DNA of 64,000 nt from Arthrobacter sp. H35-D1 (GTDB lineage: Bacteria > Actinomycetota > Actinomycetes > Actinomycetales > Micrococcaceae): positions 246,614-310,613 of the forward strand of contig NZ_JASISP010000002.1 of the NCBI RefSeq assembly GCF_030063185.1. Reading direction: 5' to 3'. The position numbers were made by a program, and so were the translations under genes. The notes under the pieces were generated by a model. It was not told the origin of the DNA, did not search any database, and was given only the letters and a program-made list of their open reading frames with translations. Position 1 is the first letter of the stretch; the number at the start of each line of letters is the position of its first letter. Positions 51,859 to 60,203 of the stretch are shown here, piece by piece.

Positions 51859-53460
51859 ATGAAGATCATTTACGTCGACGTCGACACGCTCCGTCCCGAC
51901 CACACCGGCCCGTACGGCTACCAGCGTCCCATCACCCCGAATCTGGATGCCTTTGCCAAGGATGCAGCACGCTTCGAAAGCTACTACGCCTCAGACTCCC
52001 CCTGCATGCCCTCCCGCACCGCCCTGACCAGCGGCCAGTTCGGGATCACCAACGGGGTGATCGGCCACCACGGCGAGGCCGCACGCTTCCGGGCCGACGC
52101 CGGCCACGGGCTGGTGGAGGGCCGCCCGCTGCTGGGACAACACTTGGGCGCACATGGCTATTTGACTGCTGCCGTCTCCTCTTTCGCCGAAAGGCACCGG
52201 GCCTGGTATTTTCTTGGCAACTTCCGTGAAAGCGTCCGCGCCACCCCCGACGTGGGAGACGAACCGGCGGACGTCGTCACCGACACGGCGCTGGAATGGA
52301 TTGGACGGCACGCAGAGATGGACGACTGGTACCTGCACCTGACGTATTGGGACCCGCACATGGACTACCTCCAAGAACAGGAATGGACGGACAAGGCGGC
52401 CGCGTCCGGACCCGCCCCCGCCTGGCCCGACCAGGAGGCCATTGACGGACATGCGGAGATTTACGGGCCGCGCTCCGCCCTGGACTTCATGTACTCCGAC
52501 GGACTGTTTGAACGACGCGTGCCGTACAATTTCCCGCAGGAAATCCGCACCCGCGCCGACTACGAACAGCTCATCAACGGCTACGACGGAGCCATCCACT
52601 TCTGGGACAGTGAATTTGGCCGCTTGCTGGACGGCTTGGCCGCACTCGGGATTGAAGACGATGTTGCGATCGTGGTGAGTGCCGACCACGGGGAGGCGTT
52701 CGGGGAACAGGGCTCCTATGCCGAACACGGACTGGCCAGTGAGCCGACCCACCACCTGCCGATGCTCGTGAAGTGGCCTGGCCTGACCGAAAACGCCGGC
52801 TCGGGACCTGCCTGCGACGCGCTGCTGTACAACATTGACTACGCCCCCACCATCTGCGATTTACTGGGCCTGCCCATCCCGGAAAAGTGGCAGGGCGAGT
52901 CCTTCGCCGATGCAGTGCGCGGAAGATCCATTGAATCGCGCGATTATCTGGTCCTGGGGCACGGAGCCCACACCTACCAGCGTGCCGTGCGCACCCGGGA
53001 CCACCTGTATATACGCACCTACCATCCAGGGGCATTCCGTGCCGAGTGGGAATCCCTGTTCCATGTCACCGACGACCCATATCTCGTGGACAACCTCATC
53101 GATTCCGAGCCGGATCTGGTGGACAAGATGCGTTCCAAGCTTGCTGTCTGGTGGAACCGGTATGCCGGCATGCCGGGCTCACTTCCGGACCCGATGCAGA
53201 CCACCTTGCAAAACGGACCCGCCCTGTACAACGATCCCGAGCTATACATGGAGCATCTGCGCCGCACCGGTCGCGGACATTTGGCCGACGACCTGCACGC
53301 GCGGATCAATCCCGGCACGGGAGCAGTCAACGTCTCCTGGCAAGCGCCTGTCGATCCGGACAACTCGGGGCGCATCAACGGCCCGGCAGTCAAGACGATT
53401 TTCCCCGACACCGGAGCGCACCTGTTCCGGAACAGCCCCGAGCCGGCAGCCGCCCGCTAG
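51859..53460 (+). CDS. sulfatase (formylglycine-dependent type)
   Basis: The 533-aa enzyme begins MKIIYVDVDTLRPDHTGPYGY, the metal-binding start of sulfatases, and has the activation motif SPCMPSRTALTSG (C49-x-P-x-R, the Cys that becomes formylglycine). A second metal site is VVSADHGEAFGEQGSYAEHG. There is no signal peptide, so it should act in the cytoplasm after uptake. A formylglycine-generating enzyme is not encoded in the window. Standing behind padR and opposite a GH20/ABC operon, it likely removes sulfate from an imported sulfated sugar or related molecule. Confidence 0.9.
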   Translation: MKIIYVDVDTLRPDHTGPYGYQRPITPNLDAFAKDAARFESYYASDSPCMPSRTALTSGQFGITNGVIGHHGEAARFRADAGHGLVEGRPLLGQHLGAHGYLTAAVSSFAERHRAWYFLGNFRESVRATPDVGDEPADVVTDTALEWIGRHAEMDDWYLHLTYWDPHMDYLQEQEWTDKAAASGPAPAWPDQEAIDGHAEIYGPRSALDFMYSDGLFERRVPYNFPQEIRTRADYEQLINGYDGAIHFWDSEFGRLLDGLAALGIEDDVAIVVSADHGEAFGEQGSYAEHGLASEPTHHLPMLVKWPGLTENAGSGPACDALLYNIDYAPTICDLLGLPIPEKWQGESFADAVRGRSIESRDYLVLGHGAHTYQRAVRTRDHLYIRTYHPGAFRAEWESLFHVTDDPYLVDNLIDSEPDLVDKMRSKLAVWWNRYAGMPGSLPDPMQTTLQNGPALYNDPELYMEHLRRTGRGHLADDLHARINPGTGAVNVSWQAPVDPDNSGRINGPAVKTIFPDTGAHLFRNSPEPAAAR

Positions 53461-53505
53461 GATCGATGCCACTGCTACAAGAAAATTTTAGACAGGGGTG
53501 GCATC

Positions 53506-54327
53506 GTGGGCCAGCAGACCAGCATGGTCCGGCAAAGCAATGACTTAGTACGTCAAATCGTGGTGGCGGCCAGCGCCGTCGTCGCCGTCGTTGGTTCCTT
53601 CATCGGCTCCGGCGCGGCAGGGGGCACCGAAATCCAGAATGCGTCCAACGGCGCGTTGGCGGCCGATGCCACCCTGATTGCCCCCGGCGGACCGGCGTTT
53701 TCCATCTGGAGCGTGATCTATCTCGGTCTGGTGGCCTACGCTGTTTGGCAGTTCCTCCCTGCTCAAAAGACGGCGCACCGTCACCGCGTGCTGGGTTACC
53801 CCGCGGCAGCATCGCTGCTGCTGAACGCCGTCTGGATCCTGAGCATCCAGTTCGACCTGCTCTGGCTCAGCGTCCCGATCATCGTTGCGCTCTTGGCAGC
53901 GCTGGCCGCAATTTTCGTGCTGCTGTTGCGCAACAAACCGATCAACATTTTGGACACGGTGATTACCGACGGCACCATGGGCCTGTACCTGGGCTGGGTG
54001 TGCGTAGCCACCGCGGCCAACATTGCCGCCGTGCTGGTGGCTGCCGGCTTCGAAGGCTTTGGGCTCGATGCGAATGTCTGGGCGGTGGTGGTGCTGGCCG
54101 TGGCGGCTGCCGTTGGCATCGCCCTGGCCGTCTACGGACGGGGCCGGCTCGCTCCCTCCGCTTCCCTGTGCTGGGGCTTGGCTTGGGTGGCCATGGCTCG
54201 GCTCAACGGCGACCTACTTTCCACACCTGCGGCCACGGCGGCCATCGTGGCGGTCGTGTTGGTTCTTGCCGTCACCGTTGTAGCCCGCGTGCGCGCGGAC
54301 CGGGGCTACCAACCGGGGTCAACCTGA
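53506..54327 (+). CDS. TspO/MBR-like membrane protein
   Basis: The 273-aa protein begins at a GTG and has about seven helices. The segment GGPAFSIWSVIYLGLVAYAVWQFLP and NAVWILSIQFDLLWLSVPIIVALL recall TspO/MBR tryptophan-rich sensory proteins in their longer actinobacterial form. Ligand and role are not known. Its last codon and stop lie inside the left terminal repeat of the adjoining insertion sequence (stop at 54325-54327, repeat from 54321), so the natural C-terminus may have been changed by the insertion. Confidence 0.78.
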   Translation: MGQQTSMVRQSNDLVRQIVVAASAVVAVVGSFIGSGAAGGTEIQNASNGALAADATLIAPGGPAFSIWSVIYLGLVAYAVWQFLPAQKTAHRHRVLGYPAAASLLLNAVWILSIQFDLLWLSVPIIVALLAALAAIFVLLLRNKPINILDTVITDGTMGLYLGWVCVATAANIAAVLVAAGFEGFGLDANVWAVVVLAVAAAVGIALAVYGRGRLAPSASLCWGLAWVAMARLNGDLLSTPAATAAIVAVVLVLAVTVVARVRADRGYQPGST

Positions 54328-54336
54328 AGTTACGTT

Positions 54337-54383
54337 GGTCCTTTCCCCGGTTTCCTTCTGAATTCCGGGGGAAGGACCTTTTT
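54337..54383 (+). terminator. terminator hairpin inside the left end of the IS
   Basis: GGTCCTTTCCCCGG and CCGGGGGAAGGACC form a 14-bp stem (one G-U) around a 14-nt loop, followed by TTTTT. It would stop transcription running in from tspO and protect the transposase from outside promoters. Confidence 0.85.
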
Positions 54384-54440
54384 CGTACCACTATTTTTAG
54401 CTAATAAATTCTTGGGGAAATCCCTTCATTTTGTGATAGT

Positions 54441-55650
54441 TTGGCGCATTCTTTGGCTATGAAGAGGATGACGCCTGCGATGCATGTAGCCGTGCAAACA
54501 ACTCGGCGGGTTAATAAATCCTGCATGGAGGTCGAGTACCGTTCGGCGCTACTGCGCCGGTCCTCCCGCGAAGACGGCAAGGGCAAGCACGAAACAATGG
54601 CGAATCTCTCCGCCCTGCCGGAGGCGGCGGTGGAGACTCTGCGGTCATCGTTGGCGGGCAAGCCCATGGTCGAAGCCGGTGCCGGGTTGCAGATCACCAG
54701 GTCCTTGCCCCACGGGCATATCGAAGCCGTTTACGCCATGGCTAAAGGGCTCGGGTTCGAGGCGATGCTGGGGCCGGCTTGCCGGGAGCGCGATGTGGTC
54801 ATGGCGCTTTTGCCGGCACGGATTTGTGCACCGTCCTCGAAGCTGACGACCTTGTCCTGATTCGCCGATACAACCCTGGGCCATGACCTGGGCCCGGTGA
54901 GCACGGACGATTTGTACCGTGCCATGGACTGGCTCGGTGCCAGGCAGGGGACGATTGAAAAAGCGTTGGCTCGGAAGTACCTGCGCCCCGAGGTGAATCC
55001 GGGGAAACTGGCCCTCTTTGACCTCTCATCCTCGTGGGTGACGGCCACCCTCAACCCCCTGGCAGCGCACGGCTATTCCACGGATAAAAAGCGTGGCGTG
55101 GAGCAGATCGAGTACGGGATGCTGGCCACCCGGGCCGGGATCCCCGTCGCGGTCCGTGTGCTGCCCGGAAACACCGCGGATACGACCGCGTTCATCGGTA
55201 TCGCCGCCGAAATCCAGGCCCTGGCCCAGGTAGAGGACATGGTCAGGGTCGGAGACCGGGGCATGATCACCTCCGCCCGCATCGACGCGTTGAAGGAGAC
55301 GACCTTGGGGTGGATCAGTCCGCCCCTGGCAGCGCTGCGCAAACACAAGCGCGAAGGGCTCCTCTCTGTGACCGAGGAGCGGTTGAAAACCATCCAAAAG
55401 GCAGTGGCCGCGGGCCGGAACAACATGGCCAAGCACTTCATCCTCACGATCACCGACACCACCCTCTCCTGGGAAAGGATCCCGGAAACCATCGCACGGG
55501 AAGCGGAGTTGGAAGGGATTTACGTCATCCGCACCAGCGTTGACGCAGACACCATGGAGGCCTCTGCATGCTCGCCGGCCACCTGACCTGGCACCTACGC
55601 GCCGCCCTGGCACCCCCACCCAGACCCAGCACCAAGCCACCACCCACGGA
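54441..55650 (+). pseudogene. broken IS1634-type transposase (copy 1)
   Basis: The N-terminal part (to about 54860) reads MEVEYRSALLRRSSREDGKGKHETMANLSALP, a family hallmark, and ends at a frameshift or stop near 54860. The middle continues from 54897 in a new frame with FDLSSSWVTATLNPLAAHGYSTDKKRGVEQIEYGML and VRVLPGNTADTTAF, including the catalytic DLSSS and QIEYG regions. It jumps after ALKETTLGWI directly to SPPLAALRKHKREGLL, so about 40 residues are missing. Another deletion and frame change near 55560 precede the C-terminal CMLAGHLTWHLRAALAP. It cannot give an active enzyme. Confidence 0.85.
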
Positions 55651-55678
55651 AAGTAGCCAGACACCCCAAACGAACTAA

Positions 55679-55712
55679 CAGGAAGGTCCCCGGAAACCCA
55701 GGGACCTTCCTG
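55679..55712. terminator. hairpin inside the right end of IS copy 1
   Basis: CAGGAAGGTCCC and GGGACCTTCCTG form a perfect 12-bp stem with a 10-nt loop, followed by TCT. The same hairpin with one mismatch is seen at 60132-60166 in copy 2. Confidence 0.75.
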
Positions 55713-55736
55713 TCTCAACTAACGTAACTTCAGGTT

Positions 55737-56024
55737 AGAAACTGGCAGCCCTAGGCCTTGACCAAGCGACCTGGAGTTCAGGAAAACATTCCTTAACCCG
55801 AGGTCGCTTAGCTTTTGGGTGCGGCAAGGCGGTCAGCCTTGCCACCCCAGCAGACCGGGCATGGGATATCACAGCAGCCTTGGATCTGGGCTTGGGGCAG
55901 GCAACAGGGAACGTCACCGGTTTGTTGGGACCGCGTCATTGACTGGTGCTAGCCGGGTTTGCGGGATCCGTGTTCGCTCGGGAAACAGCCATCGGGATCT
56001 GGCCGGTGCAGACAGAACTGCGGG
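55737..56024. other. gene debris between the IS and the DapA-like gene
   Basis: About 290 bp with no complete gene. One plus-strand frame reads KAVSLATPADRAWDITAALD then LGLGQATGNVTGLLGPRH and a stop (about 55827-55941), and another gives LAGFAGSVFARETAIGIWPV to a stop near 56040. Both have protein-like composition but no starts, so they look like fragments of genes lost when the IS moved or deleted DNA. The original family is not recognised. Confidence 0.4.
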
Positions 56025-56915
56025 CTACAGGGAGTAGGAGAGCGTCAGCATGGAGGCAAGTACGCGCTCATCTTCCTCGCCAACGGGAAGCAGAGGCAGC
56101 CGCGGGTCACCCGCCGGGGCACCCTGCTGCGACAACCCCGTCTTGATTGCCGAGGGCAGTCCTTGTTTAACAATGAACTGCAGGAATGGCTTGAGTTCTT
56201 CGTAGAGCGTTTTCGCACGAGCACTGTCACCGCTTGAGGCAGCTACGTAGAGCGCCTTGATCGGCTGCGGCAGCAGGCACATGGCTGCCGTACTCCAACC
56301 AACAGCACCAGCTTCGACCGCGTCGAGGATGAGCGGGTTGCTGCCGTTGAGGAAGGGCAGGGTTCCTGCAGTGAGCTCCCGCATTTGATTCATCCGGGTG
56401 ACGTCGCCTGTAGACTCTTTCACCGTGGTGACATTCGGGATCGACTCGAACATGCGCACCAACAGTTCCGGGGACATGTCCACGCCAGCAGTCGCCGGGT
56501 TGTTGTAGGCGACCACGGGGATGTCGATGGACGCCCCGATGGAGGCGTAATGTCCGAAGATCTCCTGCTCCTTCAGAGCCCAGTAGGAGATGGGAGCGAC
56601 CATCACGGCATCTGCGCCGGCCGCCTGCGCGTACTGTACTCGCTCGATGGTGCCAGAGGTCGTCAGATCCGAGCTACCCACAACCACGGGAACCTCTCCG
56701 GCGGTGGCTTCCACCGTTGCATCAACGACAGCCTTCCATTCAGCGAGCGAGAGGTAGGCTGCCTCCCCGGTGCTGCCCAGGGGTGCAATGGCGTCCGACC
56801 CATTGCTAATTAGTTCTCGGACAAGTTCCTTGAGCCGGACAAGGTCCAGCTCGTCTTTATCAAACGGGGTAATGGGGTAAGCAACTAGACCACGGATCTC
56901 TGCTTTGTGCACCAC
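56025..56915 (-). CDS. dihydrodipicolinate synthase family lyase/aldolase
   Basis: The 296-aa protein is a class I aldolase of the DapA superfamily: GLVAYPITPFDKDELDL at the start, APLGSTGEAAYLSLAEW (GxxGE), the Tyr in PVVAYNNPATAG, and the Schiff-base Lys in VTTVKESTGD. Family members act as aldolases or lyases on keto acids or as N-acetylneuraminate lyases, so the reaction is open. Since biosynthetic dapA is usually clustered elsewhere, a catabolic role is more likely. The start is a GTG with AGGAG 6 nt upstream. It is divergent from the XRE-cupin regulator, with that regulator's presumed site in the gap. Confidence 0.88.
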   Translation of the reverse strand: MVHKAEIRGLVAYPITPFDKDELDLVRLKELVRELISNGSDAIAPLGSTGEAAYLSLAEWKAVVDATVEATAGEVPVVVGSSDLTTSGTIERVQYAQAAGADAVMVAPISYWALKEQEIFGHYASIGASIDIPVVAYNNPATAGVDMSPELLVRMFESIPNVTTVKESTGDVTRMNQMRELTAGTLPFLNGSNPLILDAVEAGAVGWSTAAMCLLPQPIKALYVAASSGDSARAKTLYEELKPFLQFIVKQGLPSAIKTGLSQQGAPAGDPRLPLLPVGEEDERVLASMLTLSYSL

Positions 56916-57016
56916 TGTGTTCTCCTTTGTTCTTGCACTCCTTGAGCTCGAGTCTCGACTCCCGGTGCGTCTGCTTGAATGGATGACGCAACTCTACGCA
57001 AACACCGGTTACTTTT

Positions 57017-57032
57017 TTTGCCTATAGACAAA
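57017..57032. promoter_or_regulatory. candidate XRE-cupin operator 1
   Basis: TTTGCCTATAGACAAA is an imperfect palindrome between the divergent dapA-like and regulator genes. It shares TTTGCC.ATAG.CAAA with two sites upstream of the MOSC gene. Confidence 0.6.
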
Positions 57033-57084
57033 AACCGTAACACAATCGTAATAATAATCATTCGATGGAAGGCACCCGAAATCC

Positions 57085-57660
57085 ATGAACGACGTCGCCG
57101 ACGATGACCTGCAAATCGCCTCCAGAATTCGCGCAGCACGGCTCGCCAGAAGCTTCACGCTCACGCAGGTCTCCGCTCGGTCAGGGGTATCCGTGGGACA
57201 TCTGTCTCGCCTTGAGAACGCCGAACGCTTGCCCACCGTCCGTGTACTGATGCAGCTCGCGCAGGCACTTGGCGTGTCTCTGACCGAATTGGTAGGGGAA
57301 TCCGCCTCAGAATCGGAGGTCCATGTATCGCTTGCCTCAGACCGAAATGTCTCAGGAACCCTTGACAAGTCGCTCGTGCCGCTGTCCGATCCCCAATCAC
57401 TCGTCCTACAAGCGTTTGAATTACAACTCGAACCAGGCCGAAAGGGCGAGCCCACGTGTCATCTAGGCGAGGAGTGGATCTACGTTGTCTCTGGTCGTGT
57501 CAACGTCCTCGTCGGCTCGGAAACCGTCGCGCTGGGGCCAGGGGATGCGACCCATTTCCCGGCTTCAATCCGTCACTGCCTCAAGAACCCACATTCAAGT
57601 CCTGCCGTCGCTGTGATCGTCGCTTCCACTGGCTCGTTGCCAGACCCTTCGGCGCACTGA
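57085..57660 (+). CDS. XRE-family regulator with C-terminal cupin
   Basis: The 191-aa protein has an XRE helix-turn-helix (about 12-67: ASRIRAARLARSFTLTQVSARSGVSVGHLSRLENAERLPTVRVLMQLAQALGVSLTELVG) and a cupin ligand-binding domain (about 105-180, with the GEEWIYVVSGRVNVLVGSETVALGPGDATHFPASIRHCLKNP pattern). Such proteins sense small organic metabolites. It lies between the dapA-like gene and the MOSC-reductase pair, and repeated TTTGCCTATA-type sites in both gaps suggest that it governs both flanks. Confidence 0.9.
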   Translation: MNDVADDDLQIASRIRAARLARSFTLTQVSARSGVSVGHLSRLENAERLPTVRVLMQLAQALGVSLTELVGESASESEVHVSLASDRNVSGTLDKSLVPLSDPQSLVLQAFELQLEPGRKGEPTCHLGEEWIYVVSGRVNVLVGSETVALGPGDATHFPASIRHCLKNPHSSPAVAVIVASTGSLPDPSAH

Positions 57661-57672
57661 GCCAACCCGGGG

Positions 57673-57703
57673 TTGCCCATAGGCAAATACATTTGCCTAT
57701 AAT
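57673..57703 (+). promoter_or_regulatory. promoter with XRE-cupin type sites upstream of the MOSC gene
   Basis: TTGCCCATAGGCAA (57673-57686, an almost perfect palindrome) and TTTGCCTATAAT (57692-57703) lie in tandem. The second overlaps a consensus TATAAT -10 (57698-57703), and TTGCCC 19 bp before it may act as a -35. Binding of a regulator here would block RNA polymerase. Confidence 0.6.
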
Positions 57704-57727
57704 GAGACCTCAAGTCCGGAGTGAAAG

Positions 57728-58222
57728 GTGGCTTCTGTGAAAAATACCGGATTCTTTGTCGGAGAAGTTCAGAGCCTGTTCCGTTGCACCATCGCGGGCG
57801 AAGAAATGGAGAACTGCAACTCGCTCGACCTCATCCAGGGACAGGGAGTCGAAGGGGACCGCTACCTCAATGGCACAGGTCACTACTCGCCCCGCCCCCA
57901 CCCCGATCGCCAAGTGACGCTGATCGAGTCCGAAGTACTGGCTGCCCTGCTTCGTGACGCTCAAGTCAATCTCCCCCCTGAGGAGACCCGAAGGAACATT
58001 GTCACCATCGGGGTTCCCTTGGCTCACTTGGTGGGACGTCAGTTCCGGATCGGTGACACGGTGCTCTACGGCGGCCGTCTCAACATTCCGTGCCGGTACC
58101 TTGAAGACCTCAACGACCGACCGGGAGCCTTTAACGCCCTCGTCAACAGATCAGGACTGAACGCACAGATCATCGTCGGTGGGCCTGTGTATGTCAGCGA
58201 TAAGATTGCGCCGCTTCCGTGA
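57728..58222 (+). CDS. MOSC-domain protein
   Basis: The 164-aa protein begins at a GTG with GGAG 6 nt upstream (a GTG 9 nt later is also possible). It matches the MOSC fold (molybdenum cofactor sulfurase C-terminal): GEVQSLFRCTIAGEEM, GQGVEGDRYLNGTGHYSP, and RRNIVTIGVPLAHLVGRQFRIGDTVLYGGRLNIPCRYLEDL with the conserved Cys in IPC. Such domains handle sulfur on molybdenum enzymes or bind Moco. Its stop overlaps the reductase start (GTGA), so the two form one functional unit. Confidence 0.88.
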   Translation: MASVKNTGFFVGEVQSLFRCTIAGEEMENCNSLDLIQGQGVEGDRYLNGTGHYSPRPHPDRQVTLIESEVLAALLRDAQVNLPPEETRRNIVTIGVPLAHLVGRQFRIGDTVLYGGRLNIPCRYLEDLNDRPGAFNALVNRSGLNAQIIVGGPVYVSDKIAPLP

Positions 58223-59175
58223 CCAAGAAACTGCTCATCGCCTCCCGCATCGAACGCATCGAACACCTCTCCGCCCAGGTGAAGCGATTCTCTGTGCGCC
58301 CCGTGCATCGCCCCACATTCCCTGATACAACTCCAGGATCGCATGTGCTGGTTCGACACAAGAATGGCCTGCTACGCAGTTACTCGCTCTGCGGTGGCAC
58401 TGAGGACCCCGGGCTCTACCAGTTCGCTGTGCTTCGTGAAACCGATGGCAAGGGTGGCTCGGTCGCCTTCCATGACAACACTGCCGAAGGTGACTCCATC
58501 CACGTCAGCTACCCCACCGCATCATTACCTCTGCACCCCGAGGCGAACTCGCATGTATTCATCGCCGGAGGAATCGGGGTGACGCCGTTCGTGCCCCTCG
58601 CACTAGCTGCCCAACAGCGCGGCCACAGCGCAACACTGCACTACGCCGTACGCACAGCATCGGCGGCAGCCTTCAAGCCCACACTGCAGGCAATCCCGCG
58701 TCTGGCCATGGAGCTGTACGCCTCGGACCAAAACCAGCGGCTGGATGTGGCCGCCGTCGTCAGCGGCTTGGCACCCGAGCAACATCTATACGTTTGTGGG
58801 CCCCCCAGACTTCTCGACGCGGCCGGCAAAGCTGCGCAGGCAGCCGGCCTGAATGGACGCGTACATCTGGAGTCGTTCAGTGGGCTTGACGCCGCAGAGG
58901 CGAACTCCGGGGACCCGTTCACTGCTTACCTTTCTCTCAGCAAGCGCACTGTCGACGTCCCGGCGAACAAGAGCCTGCTGCAGGCTCTCCGGTCCTCGGG
59001 ATCGGGCCTGGACGTCGACTCATCCTGTGAGGGTGGGGTGTGTGGCGCCTGCCGGGTGACTCTTCTCGGGGGCGACGCCGTCCACCGTGACATTTGCCTG
59101 ACTCCTCGTGAGCGCGAACAGAACATCATCACCTGTGTCTCCCGTGGGAAAGGAACAATCACACTCCACCTCTAG
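58219..59175 (+). CDS. VanB-type ferredoxin reductase (FMN/NAD/2Fe-2S)
   Basis: The 318-aa protein follows the phthalate dioxygenase reductase/VanB layout. A flavin domain (RHKNGLLRSYSLCG) is followed by an NAD domain (VFIAGGIGVTPFVPLA, and YVCGPPRLLDAA), and then a C-terminal plant-type [2Fe-2S] domain (SSCEGGVCGACRVTLLGGDAVHRDICL, four Cys). It passes electrons from NAD(P)H to an oxygenase. No Rieske oxygenase gene is adjacent; the debris and IS remnants nearby suggest part of the pathway was lost. It is fused in translation with the MOSC gene, a pairing that points to use with MOSC-type enzymes. Confidence 0.92.
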   Translation: MTKKLLIASRIERIEHLSAQVKRFSVRPVHRPTFPDTTPGSHVLVRHKNGLLRSYSLCGGTEDPGLYQFAVLRETDGKGGSVAFHDNTAEGDSIHVSYPTASLPLHPEANSHVFIAGGIGVTPFVPLALAAQQRGHSATLHYAVRTASAAAFKPTLQAIPRLAMELYASDQNQRLDVAAVVSGLAPEQHLYVCGPPRLLDAAGKAAQAAGLNGRVHLESFSGLDAAEANSGDPFTAYLSLSKRTVDVPANKSLLQALRSSGSGLDVDSSCEGGVCGACRVTLLGGDAVHRDICLTPREREQNIITCVSRGKGTITLHL

Positions 59176-59184
59176 TAGTACTTT

Positions 59185-59530
59185 GTCAGGTTGGAGGCGG
59201 GCGTTGGCGCGTGGAGCAGCGTTCAAGCATGCCGACGATGATTTCTTGCAGAGCTTTTAGGACACTAGACAGGCTCAGGCCACCGCTTGGACATTTGGGC
59301 TGGTGAGCCTTTATCTGGTGATGAAGAGCTGTGCCGCAACGACCAAGGCGAGGTGGCGATGGAATACGGTGAAGGATCGTCCTTCGCAGTGGTCCAGGCC
59401 CAGGCCGGTCTCTAGGTCGCGGTAGTCGTGTTCGATCCTCCATCTCATCCTGGCGAGCCTGACGAGTGTTTTCAGGGGTGTGTCGGCGGGCAGGTCACTG
59501 ATCCAGTAGTCCGTGGGGGCCGGTTCTGGT
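59185..59530 (-). mobile_element. IS701-family remnant
   Basis: A minus-strand frame between about 59520 and 59312 reads APTDYWISDLPADTPLKTLV and then RLARMRWRIEHDYRDLETGL followed by GLDHCEGRSFTVFHRHLALV. This is the C-terminal third of IS701-type DDE transposases, including the catalytic Glu region WRIEHDY. The remaining element is missing upstream and its sequence runs directly into the second IS1634-like remnant. The probable IS end lies near 59185 (TTTGTCAGGTTGG). Confidence 0.75.
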
Positions 59531-59584
59531 GACGTGGCGCCACGTCACTTGGTGCAGTTGCTTCCTCCCTGCGGCCTTGCGCAA

Positions 59585-60191
59585 CACCGCGATTCAAGAC
59601 TTGGCCCAGGACCAGGGACCGTTGCAAATGTCGCCCTTCGATGAGCAGAATCTGGCCGAGATCAGCCAGCCCGATTATCCCGGGGAACGACTGATCGCCT
59701 GCTACAACCCGCCCCTGGCAGCGCTGCGCAAACACATATGCGAAGAACTGTTGAACGTCACCGAAGAGCGGTTGAAGACCATCCAAAAAACAGTGGCCGC
59801 GGGCCAGCTCAAAAACGCTCGGAAAACCGGGACCAGGGTCGGGACAACCCTGGGCCAGAACAACATGGCCAAGCACTTCGTCCTCACGATCACCGACACC
59901 ACCCTCTCCTGGGAAAGGAACCCGGACACCATTGCCAGGGAAGCAGAGCTGGACGGGATCTACGTCATCCGCACCAGCGTTGACGCAGCCACCATGGACG
60001 CCGCCGAGACAGTGCGGATTTACAAGTCCTTGGCGAACGTGGAGAAGATCTTCAAAACCCTCAAATGACGGGACCTGCACATCCGCCCGATCCACCACCT
60101 ACGGAAAGTAGCCAGACACCGCAAACGAACCAACAGGAAGATCCCCGGAAACCCAGGGACCTTCCTGTCTCAACTAACGTAACTTCAGGTT
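59585..60191 (+). mobile_element. IS1634-like remnant, copy 2 (3' half)
   Basis: A plus-strand frame from about 59585 reads DLAQDQGPLQMSPFDEQNLA and then EISQPDYPGERLIACYNPPLAALRKHICEELL, covering residues that copy 1 has lost, then VTEERLKTIQKTVAAG, NNMAKHFVLTITDTTLSWER and ETVRIYKSLANVEKIFKTLK before a stop at 60068. The 5' half is missing, replaced by the IS701 remnant. The right terminal repeat AACGTAACTTCAGGTT (60176-60191) is intact and identical to that of copy 1, with the same preceding hairpin. Both copies have the same orientation. Confidence 0.82.
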
Positions 60192-60203
60192 AACATAGGG
60201 AGC

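Larger units (their letters stand above)
54321..55736 (+). mobile_element. IS1634-like insertion sequence, defective copy 1
   Basis: The element is bounded by perfect 16-bp terminal inverted repeats AACCTGAAGTTACGTT (54321-54336) and its complement (55721-55736). It contains a broken DDE transposase gene with similarity to IS1634-family (IS4 superfamily) enzymes. At 1.4 kb it is shorter than an intact element because of internal deletions. Hairpin terminators lie just inside each end. No target-site duplication is visible. Confidence 0.85.
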
